The translations under genes and the position numbers were made by a program. From assembly GCF_014839805.1 (NCBI RefSeq), contig NC_051142.1, positions 18,942,589 through 19,006,588 of the forward strand: a stretch of DNA of 64,000 nt, written 5' to 3'. Within the stretch, counting starts at the first letter, position 1. Each line of letters starts with the position of its first letter. The notes beneath the pieces were generated by a model, which made no database searches, was not told the origin of the DNA, and saw only the letters and a list, made by a program, of their open reading frames with translations. Positions 56,452 through 64,000 of the stretch are shown in pieces. This stretch comes from Manduca sexta (Eukaryota > Arthropoda > Insecta > Lepidoptera > Sphingidae).

Positions 56452-56559
56452 ATGCTGCAAATCCCGCGGAATTTATGTTTGACTATCGACGCTCATCAGA
56501 AATGGCTAGGTTTATTGAAACAAGCAAAAGAGCTGGTGGAGGACGACTCTGATCTTCAG
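56452..56559 (+). CDS. IQCA1-like exon 1 with start codon
   Basis: ATG at 56452 followed by 36 codons (ending LVEDDSDLQ) to the donor GTATGT. A TTTTTAG precedes by 12 bp, so it may be an internal exon with the ATG close to its 5' edge. Not strongly conserved, and the start is a reasonable but unproven choice. Confidence 0.6.
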
Positions 56560-59500
56560 GTATGTGCGGATACTGAACCATCATATAGATCACATCTCAT
56601 AGTTCTGGCTTAAGAGAACCCGACAGCATATAAGTACTAATAGGCATAAATGTGGCCTGTAAATTTTAATGATAATTAGATCTACATAAATTACGAAAAG
56701 GTAGCAGGAATCGGGTGATAGCCTTTGCAATTGGAGCGTATTGAACTAATAATTTGGAATATTGGGTACCCAAACCTTACTGGTATTTGTGGGAAGTCTT
56801 GGCAGCAATTAGAGTAGATGGCCTTTACGAGACCAGACTACTAGATCATTTTCATAAACTACTACATCATTACTGGTGGCACGTATCTCATATGTGACAA
56901 TCCGCCTGGGTTGGTACCACCGGAATGACTAATTCTGCCGCAGCAGTGTGTGGTCACTGTTGTGTTCCGGTTTGAAGGACATTGTAGGCAGTGTAACTAC
57001 GGGACATAATAAGACTTAACATCTCATGTCTCAGTGTCTCAGGATGGCGAGCGCAGTGGAATATCAAACCAATATTTTGTAATTCAAGGTGTTGGATGGT
57101 GATTCTACTGTTTATGGGCGGTCGTATCGCTTACCATCAGGCGAACGACAAGCTCGTCTCTTCATTCAAATAAAAAAAAAAATAATGTATAGGATAAAGC
57201 AGAGAATGGTTTCCGGATCAAAGAGCGTGCGTTTCCGCCGGAGTTCCTCGGCAGGCACTACGCAGTGTACTGCTCGCTTATCAACAGGATGTATGACGCG
57301 TACCTCAACAGCGTGCATTTGCAACGAGCGCCGTACATGCTCGAGATCATTGCTGTTTTTATTAAACGGTTAGTGATTAGTATCGCGATAAGTTTACGAA
57401 TGTCTGGCTCACTATTACAAGGTTCTATGATATTTTGCACAAATTTGAATATAATCATGATTTTTCGGATTTTATCGCGGTTTCTTATATCATGGTATAT
57501 AATATCAAATAATTCTATGTCTTCAGTAAAAAAACCCAATGTTTCCAGAAGCTGAATCAACGGGAACCATGAATTATGGTCTTCTAATTTTTACCAACAT
57601 AAAAATCTGAAATCTCATTTTTGCAACATAAGTAATAATTAAGATAGGACCTTGTAATAATACTGGGCCATCCAAATATTATAATTGTCTCAGTTTGTCG
57701 GTTGGAAACACGTCTAAGTGTATTGTGCAAGGAAATTGAAATAGTATTGTTATTGATAACACACACGCAATAAATGAGTTTGTACAAAAAATTACATGAA
57801 AATGGTTTTTCAGAGAACTCTATTTTTTTTTAAATATATTATTATTAATATTCATTCTAAAATCTAAACACTACTGTCAATTCCTGCCCAAAAATAAGAA
57901 ACCCGGTACGCACAAAACATTGTCAAGAATAATCTAACTCCTTATTTGAAAACAACCTTTATTTGATCTTTCAGTCTATATGAGTTACGAAATGAATTAG
58001 TACATTTGATCGTAAACGACTACATTTATTTGGATGCAGCTCTGGTCCAGCTCAGATTTGAACCTGCTGACGTCGAGGTAACACATTATTAGGCAGAGTC
58101 TAATACTGAGATAGTTGATTGCAGGATAAATAACATTTCAGATAATAGTGCCTTACCACTTCCCGTTAGAAAGTAGGCCAGAGAGCGCTGAAAACCTTCT
58201 TCAAAAGATGTGGACAGAAGCCGTGAAGAGGAAAAATAAACCACCGGAGAAGGTACGTGTCTTATCCTGGTCGTGGGATATTTATTTTAAAGGCTGTACA
58301 CAAGGTGTACAATCCGCCAAAGTGGCCCACGTTCAAACAGGCCGGCAAAATTGTGTCCACTGGCAAGGGATAAACATGCCTTGATCTCCTATTTGGGGCC
58401 ACAGCCAAGACGCCTTGATATAATCGTTGACGCTTGTAGAAACAAAAGTATGCGCAGGACGTATCCTATGCTAGATTTATAGGTGGGGGTTACCTCACTC
58501 AATTTCCCCCACGTGCAGTGGCCTCACTAAATCGAGTCCGTATAAAAACTTATCTTTAAATTATCTTCTTTTACCTGTTGTTTCTTCATTTAGTCGAAGA
58601 CTACGTGAAAAATGTGGGACTTAAGAGTATTTTAATAATTTAGGAAAAATCCTTTGAGAGAAAACGTAATCCATTTGGAGAGGATGACGACGAACAAGGC
58701 AGTGAGAAAGAATCTAAAGAGTCCATTAAAGGTATGTCGCCTTGATATCGACTAGTTATCTGTAATGCTAAAACTACACAAGTTATTGCAGCAATATATT
58801 GCGCAAGAACTTTCAGGTGCCTTTAGCAGCAATAATATATCAATAGATCTATACACGCGCGACTAGCTGCAAATACTACTAGCTTCAGAATTCGCAGACG
58901 TTCGCATGCATTGATAACACGGTAAAAATTACTGCGAAGTCGACTTCTGCAAGTTCTCTTGCTAATCGAACTCCGCCTAAGGTGCAGGGGCGATTGCAAA
59001 TAACAACTTAGACACTCCCGTCTGAGGAAGTCTGCAGTCGTCCCTAATGCGCCGAAGAGGGCCATCGCGGAGTTTTAGCTGGTATGCCGTGCGTAGGGTG
59101 TATACAGCGTTATGGACGTTTACCATCTCTCCGGACTACTCAACCTGGGTTCGTAAGGCGCGGCGATCCCAACATAACTGCCAGTCCCCCCTCCCCAGCT
59201 GGACGGTAGGAGTAATTACTTACTCTGCGAAAAAAAAGGATTTACATTAGTTGAGTGACTGGCTCGTTTTATTGTGTTAAACAGTACAATATATTATAGT
59301 TTTCCGATTGCAAAGCACTCATTTTCGCTGTGCTTACCACCAGCTCCCATGTGGAGTTTGTAAATTAGAAAATAATGTTTAAAGGTTACGAGAATGTTAG
59401 ACTCTAAAACGGAACACGTTTTGCAGATTTATCGTGATATTGTTCATAAAAAACTTAAAAATAACTTTTAAACCAAACTGTTGATAGTGACTGTTCCCGT

Positions 59501-62500
59501 ACCTAAATAATTAATCCAAATTAAAATTGTATTAAAAAAGTGTAATCATACAGAGACTTGATTTAAATACAATGTGCGTGATATAATAAAATTTTAATAA
59601 AAATCCACTTTACAATGAATCTGCTAATTATATTTTTTTGAAGATTTTTATTTGTCGGTATATTTTTTTATAAAAAACATTAATCAAACATAGCTAGACT
59701 ACTGAAGGCTGAATGGCTCTGAACTAAGCCCCCAGAAACATAGTCGCCAAACAACTTGAGCACACTAGGTACTATTTAAGATTTTCTGTACAGTCACCCA
59801 CAAAAGTATCTAGTTGAACAAATTCAAAATTAAAATCGCCTGGAATATGTTAAATAAAAAAAATCGGGAAGTAATTTCTTCTTTTTTATTTTTGTGAAGA
59901 ATATTTTTTCGTATGAACATAAAGGTGTGTCGGCGACTTAGATTTTCTTTTTTTATTTGTTCAGCTGTATTTATGGGTACTAACGTAGTTAACTCAAGTT
60001 GCCGGCTGTTATAGTAATGTTCTACTATTTTAGATGTGGATGAGATAACACAAACAATATCAGAAGATTGTACGCAGACACTAATAATACAGAAATGTGA
60101 ACGTTATAGGTGAATATTAAAAACGCCATTATTTCTTTTAAATAAATAATCTTATTCGTATATACGAGTGTTTTATATTCATAGAGCTTCGTTGTTAGTT
60201 GTTTAAGTATAGATGTATGACTGGGTGGTCATACATTAGATTTTTTGGGCGATAAAAAAAATGAGCGAAATAGGGTCAATAGGATGTACAATGTTTACTC
60301 AAACTGAGAGCTCTGTGGTTTTTTTTTATTGCAATTGAATAATGAGACGAGGCTAATGGTAAGCGATATGCCGCCCATAAACAGTAGTCCGAAATATAGA
60401 ACTTATGAATTTCAAAGTACCGCGTGGTACTCCACTGCGCTCGTTAGGTACCCTGAAAAATAAAATGTTTAGCCTCATAATGACCAGTTATTACACTGGC
60501 TATTATGTCCTCTGCAGCAGAAAAAGACATTGCGGTATAGTTGCCCGTCAATCTGTATTACTGATCAAAGAGTTAGCCTAAAAAGCGGCATGAACATATA
60601 AAATTAAAAAGCGTTTTTACACTTGACTGTAATCTAAATAATATTTTTTTTCTTTATCTAAGTAAATGTAAACCCTATCTAGTTAATTTTAGTGAATAAA
60701 AACGATTGTTGATGCGAACATAAATGATTAAAGGTAATATAAATTTTTTGAGTTTGTTCAGCTACTTTTGTAGCTGAATGTACCAACCCAGACTGCATCT
60801 CGTATACCTACAACCAATAAATGCATATTTGATTATAGTCTTTCCCTGTCTTAAAACTACCTTTCCTTTGCTAAATCATCGACACACTCTTGATGTTTTT
60901 CAGACAATATTACGTCCAATACTGCAGAAATAAAAACCGGCTGCGAAAATTGTATTACGCCGATAAAACGCCAGAAGCTCCGCTGCACATTAAAAATAAA
61001 GCTGCCAAGTTAATTCAAAGAGTTTATAGGTTAGTTATTGCTTGTAATCTACCTTCACGAATCTCCCAAATAATTACATTTGTATTTTTAAGATTAGAAA
61101 TTGTCCATGCCAGTCTATTTTCTTAAACAAGTTGTCTACATGTTATTGAAATAGGTTAAGCTGTTGCGATGATAAACTATAAAATTCACTTTTTTAATTT
61201 TTTTAATTGTTAAGTCACTAACTACTGTATACCGATTTGATGTCTGTACGCCACATGGGCATCTCATTGAAAACCAGCGCTGCAGTATTACATAGGTAGT
61301 ATTGCAGTATATAACTGAATGGGAGGCCCATTGTTGGTGCAATAACTGTTTATGTTATGTAGGATTTTGTGTTTTTAATTTTTATCTTTGTCCAACAATA
61401 AACTTCTTTCTTCTTCAAAATCTATACAGAGATTAATTTGAAATGGTTAAGTATTCCATCATCATCATCAGCCATATGAAGTCCGCTGCTGAACATAAGT
61501 CTCCTTTAAACCTAAGCATTAATAAAGTTATGTACGTAAAGAAATATACGTTTCGAGAAGCTTTCCCTTCGAAATAATATACAATTTTGTTTTATTATTG
61601 TTTTACCTGAGGGTAAACCGCAACTTTTATTAAGTTTTATGGACAGTTGTTTTCTAAAAATAATAACATAAAACATCATACGTGAAAGAATTAATAGGGT
61701 ATTCGGTATATTTTATCTAATATACATGTTAAGACTTTTTAAGTTTAATCGGACTTCAATCTTTAGGCTGTATATGAAAGTAAAAAGGAAAAATAATGTT
61801 AAAATCCAAGAAGACATACTGATCGGATACATAGCGGACCCGTTTAAGAAACGTTTGAGCTTGGAAGAGGAGAATAACAAGGTAACGAAAGTTAACAGAC
61901 CCGTTTGAAATTTGGCTTGAGCTCTTATAAAAATTTTACGTTTTTTTTTAATACTGGGATCGGCAATGTGACTCCTCTACACCTGGAGCCTTATTCTCTA
62001 TCCCGCACGTTATTTTAACAGTGCGTAACAAGCACGTAACACAACGCGTCATGTTTAGGACTATAGAAATTTGACTTACAGAATACCTTTCCACGCACAT
62101 TTCTCGGAGATAACATGACACGGCCGCGTTACGCGTTTACACTATCATACAGAATAAGGGCCCAGATGGTTTAATGATTGAGGTCTAGATAGAGCGTGAA
62201 CATAATTATACCTGCCTGTTTAAAACAATATGCACAGGCGGATCTCGGTACGCGGCACACTTACTGGGGCCATTATGGCGGGGTCTATCTATTCCTTATA
62301 TGCAGTGGTCGTTATCCGCGCGGATACAAATATCCTACCATCAGCAAAGCAAGCAGTCTTTGACAATAAACTATTTTATATTAATTATTTTATTACTCTT
62401 GATAGCGGCGATAGCTTAGTTGGGACTAGTTTGCTAAGACGAATGTCCGCAGATTCAAAACCAAGTACACGAATCTCTGACTTTTTAATAGTTATGTGTA

Positions 62501-63797
62501 TTGTGCGTTATCGTTTGCTTTAACGATGAGGAAACCTACAAACCTAAGAAGTTCTGTATAAGAATATTGAGGGTATGTGAAGTCTGCTAATCCGCACTAA
62601 GCCAGCGTGGTGGACCGAGGTCTAACTCCTCTCAGTAGTTAAGGCCCGTGCCCAGCAGTGGGACAGTATGAATATGACATATCATTTTACAAGGTATTGG
62701 TTTGAACTTGGGCGCATTACTAGTGCCTGCTCCTGAAATTAAAAAGAGGCATTATATTTATGGTATAGGTAAATTATTTCGAACTTCCTGTAGATTTACG
62801 AGCGACGTCGCAAAACAAGAATGAAATTACAAGAGACGTATAATAAAGAGATGGAAAGAGAAAACAAGAGATTGATCCTGTTTAAGAAAAACAACCAGAT
62901 TGATGACATAACGGATCAAATAAATGTGTGGTTTAAAGAGTGGTTAGTGAGAACACTACAGTATCACAACGGTAGAGTGGTAACGTAGTACGTGCGTTGT
63001 GAAGTTTCGAGTTTGAACCTTAAGGTCTGACTAATACAATGTACTTTTCTATTGCAAATAATGAGTTCATGATTCGCATAATGTTAACGATTGACCATTT
63101 TTTAGCAGTAACACCACATCATATTTCAATTTTGTCAGATAGATACACTTAGCTTTGAACGAGATCTGTCGAATATTTAATACCTAATAATAACATTGAT
63201 CAAAGCATTCTTCAAGGTGAAATACAACATTATTTGAAACATTTGTGGTAGAAATAGACAAACCAATGCCCTCTACCCAGATAGATACTCGAAATACGAA
63301 ACATCGTCTCGTCATTACGCAGTATAAAAAATGTACTCGGAAGTTAATCATGCACACACTCATGTCTTTTATCCCTAAAGTTAGGTAGAAATGCAACTGG
63401 TACACCCAATTTTCGTTGTTGGTATTCTATCCCAGAGTGTAATAGAAGACGAGCCTATCGCCATGTCGGGCACTAATTATAGATTTAGAGCTGATACTGA
63501 GTAGAGAAACCCAATGTCACTACCCAACCTAGGGATCGAACCCGAGTTCTAAGCATTGCAGGAATGACGCCACCGAGGCAGTTTATCATATTCAAGTTAA
63601 TCGTATTTTGATCAAAAAGAAACCGATGGAATTCGATATTTTCAAGGTACTACGGTTACGGGTTCTTCCCGGAATATCCGTTCGATATCGAAGGCGGGAC
63701 CATGCTGGTGCTGCGCGGGGAATACCCAACCGTAGAAGAGAAGAGGGAAGAAGATGAAAAGATAGAGGCGGCTACGAAAGGAAAGACACCGGAACAA
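56452..63797 (+). CDS. IQCA1/DRC11-like protein (IQ motif and AAA), N-terminal part, runs off the window
   Basis: Seen: ten exons with consistent phases giving 397 codons, no stop, continuing past the right edge. The order of segments resembles IQCA1: N-terminal helices; the LYELRNELVHL region; VPYHFPLESRP (compare 'IPRYF'); a charged acidic linker; two IQ-type motifs (LIIQKCERYRRQYYVQYCR and AAKLIQRVYR); an EDILIGYIADP segment (compare the 'LGM.P' strand); a long basic/acidic coiled coil; and EYPFDIEGGTMLVLRGEYPT. Family knowledge: IQCA1/DRC11 belongs to the nexin-dynein regulatory complex of motile cilia and sperm flagella and carries a C-terminal AAA domain, which would lie beyond 64000. 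The assignment rests on remembered similarity, not an alignment. Confidence 0.75.
56872..57180 (+). repeat. GCAATAAA-tail repeat, near full length, in intron 1 of the IQCA1-like gene
   Basis: CTCATATGTGACAATCCGCC, GTTCCGGTTTGAAGGACATT, GGGCGGTCGTATCGCTTACC and an A-rich 3' end that runs to within 25 bp of exon 2. Confidence 0.75.
57205..57368 (+). CDS. IQCA1-like exon 2
   Basis: Encodes GFRIKERAFPPEFLGRHYAV and AYLNSVHLQRAPYMLEIIAV, a helical N-terminal region. Donor GTTAGT. The acceptor at 57203-57204 (AGCAGAG) has no pyrimidine tract, because an A-rich repeat tail lies directly upstream. The frame is fixed by the next exon, but the exact 5' edge is uncertain. Confidence 0.72.
57975..58077 (+). 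CDS. IQCA1-like exon 3
   Basis: Acceptor CTTTCAG, donor GTAACA. Encodes LYELRNELVHLIVNDYIYLD and LRFEPADVE, the best-conserved helical part of the N-terminus. Confidence 0.82.
58142..58252 (+). CDS. IQCA1-like exon 4
   Basis: Acceptor ACATTTCAG, donor GTACGT, 37 codons in phase 0. Encodes IIVPYHFPLESRPESAENLL followed by a basic stretch. Confidence 0.82.
58285..58400 (+). repeat. Diverged repeat fragment
   Basis: CTGTACACAAGGTGTACAAT and AGGCCGGCAAAATTGTGTCC resemble the GTGTCGCGTTCC family. Confidence 0.4.
58644..58731 (+). CDS. IQCA1-like exon 5 (acidic linker)
   Basis: Acceptor TAATTTAG, donor GTATGT. Encodes a low-complexity charged linker with FGEDDDEQGSEKES. Supported by splice sites and phase. 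Confidence 0.75.
58732..60033 (+). other. Intron 5 of the IQCA1-like gene
   Basis: 1.3 kb, AT-rich second half. I see no exon or complete repeat in it. The open frames near 58823-59250 have no family signature. Confidence 0.5.
60034..60109 (+). CDS. IQCA1-like exon 6 (first IQ motif, part)
   Basis: Acceptor TATTTTAG, donor GTGAAT, phase 1 in and 2 out. Encodes CTQTLIIQKCERYR, the first half of an IQ motif that continues in exon 7. Confidence 0.8.
60322..60520 (-). repeat. GCAATAAA-tail repeat, reverse
   Basis: TTTATTGCAATTGAATAATG, CCGCCCATAAACAGTAG, TGGTACTCCACTGCGCTCGT and CCAGTTATTACACTGGC, all reverse complements of family features. Confidence 0.7.
60904..61029 (+). CDS. IQCA1-like exon 7 (IQ motifs)
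   Basis: Acceptor TTTTTCAG, donor GTTAGT. Encodes RQYYVQYCRNKNRLRKLYY, then NKAAKLIQRVYR, the start of a second IQ motif. IQ motifs bind calmodulin-like light chains. Confidence 0.83.
61767..61881 (+). CDS. IQCA1-like exon 8
   Basis: Acceptor TCTTTAG, donor GTAACG. Encodes LYMKVKRKN completing the second IQ helix, then QEDILIGYIADPFKKR, resembling the conserved segment after the IQ motif in IQCA1. Confidence 0.82.
61986..62164. mobile_element. MITE with AGAATAAGG-type ends
   Basis: Left GGAGCCTTATTCT pairs with right AGAATAAGGGCCC. CGTAACAAGCACGTAAC and its partner inside add further inverted symmetry. Confidence 0.65.
62195..62345 (-). repeat. GTGTCGCGTTCC-family repeat, reverse
   Basis: AATTATACCTGCCTGTTTAA, ACAGGCGGATCTCGGTACG and GTCGTTATCCGCGCGGATAC match reverse copies. 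Confidence 0.5.
62402..62675 (+). mobile_element. tRNA-headed SINE-like element
   Basis: AGCGGCGATAGCTTAGTTGG head, AAGACGAATGTCCGCAGATT, ATCCGCACTAAGCCAGCGTG, and a short tail lacking the (ATT)n. Confidence 0.8.
62794..62942 (+). CDS. IQCA1-like exon 9 (coiled coil)
   Basis: Acceptor CCTGTAG, donor GTTAGT. Encodes YERRRKTRMKLQETYNKEME and INVWFKEW, a strongly charged helix. Phase 0 in, 2 out. Confidence 0.83.
63340..63585 (-). mobile_element. SINE-like element, second tRNA-headed family, reverse, diverged
   Basis: CACACACTCATGTCTTTTAT, AGACGAGCCTATCGCCATGT, GGGATCGAACCCGAG and GACGCCACCGAGGCAG. Lies about 60 bp before exon 10 of the IQCA1-like gene. Confidence 0.75.
63647..63797 (+). CDS. 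IQCA1-like exon 10
   Basis: Acceptor TTTCAAG, donor GTACGT. Encodes YYGYGFFPEYPFDIEGGTML followed by an acidic and basic helix. The preceding 3' intron end carries a reverse SINE-like copy. The gene continues past the window. Confidence 0.82.
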
Positions 63798-64000
63798 GTA
63801 CGTTGCATCTATATTATTTACATGCGAAATATACAAGTTCAATTGCTATATTTTCAGCCCTGAAATACTTAAATAATTGTGTTTAGATTTTTCTCAAAGA
63901 TAGTTACAATCTTGATTGATATGAGCTACTTTTCATCTCGTAAAATCGTCTCGTCTTAAAGAACTTAAGTCACTACAATTATTATAAGACAAATCTTTTG

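Noticed and set aside
57089..57373. Alternative frame of IQCA1-like exon 2
   Set aside because: It includes repeat sequence at its 5' end, and its frame conflicts with exon 3 and with the conserved helix sequence.

Overview
This is eukaryotic, AT-rich, intron-rich DNA, most likely from a lepidopteran insect. The evidence is short coding exons bounded by GT...AG splice sites, and several tRNA-headed or LINE-tailed short repeats of types I recognise as common in moths and butterflies (ending in TATTATTATT, or in GCAATAAAAA), plus a mariner remnant and Helitron-like and foldback elements. No bacterial-type gene organisation is present. The species assignment is recognition, not a search.

Two protein genes lie head to tail on the + strand. 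Gene 1 (16275-51530) is a TBC1D1/TBC1D4 (AS160)-type Rab GTPase-activating protein, the family of Drosophila pollux. I could place 24 coding exons whose phases all agree. From the in-frame ATG at 16282 they sum to 4392 nt, giving 1463 residues plus a stop. Order: PTB domain 1, a Ser/Thr-rich acidic linker, PTB domain 2, a basic 'AKRSL' segment, a basic calmodulin-binding-like helix, the Rab-GAP TBC domain with both catalytic fingers (IDLGRTFP and YCQG), and a long charged tail. The 5' UTR and any upstream exon are not identified. Gene 2 starts at 56452 and runs off the right edge. Its ten visible exons give 397 codons in one continuous phase and look like the N-terminal half of IQCA1/DRC11 (IQ motif and AAA domain protein of the ciliary nexin-dynein regulatory complex), including two IQ motifs. 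The AAA domain would lie beyond the window.

Layout: 1-16274 is non-coding, repeat-rich sequence with a mariner remnant, several SINE-like copies, two hairpins and a CpG-rich candidate promoter near 5.2 kb. 16275-18754 holds the first three exons. 18755-32539 is one 13.8-kb intron full of repeats, with a CpG-rich stretch at 21.0-21.7 kb that could be an internal promoter. 32540-42542 holds exons 4-17, with two large foldback elements in its introns. 42461-47300 is the outstanding feature: about 40 tandem copies of a ~121-bp unit made of the last 82 nt of exon 17, its 5' splice site, and a (CA)n tract. 47332-51530 carries the TBC domain and C-terminus. 51531-56451 is the intergenic spacer. 56452-64000 is the start of the IQCA1-like gene.

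The two genes share no obvious pathway: one controls Rab-dependent vesicle traffic, the other axonemal dynein regulation. The tandem array is the best candidate for something undescribed. It places some 39 near-identical donor sites in competition inside one intron of a conserved gene, and leaves only 74 nt between the last donor and the acceptor.
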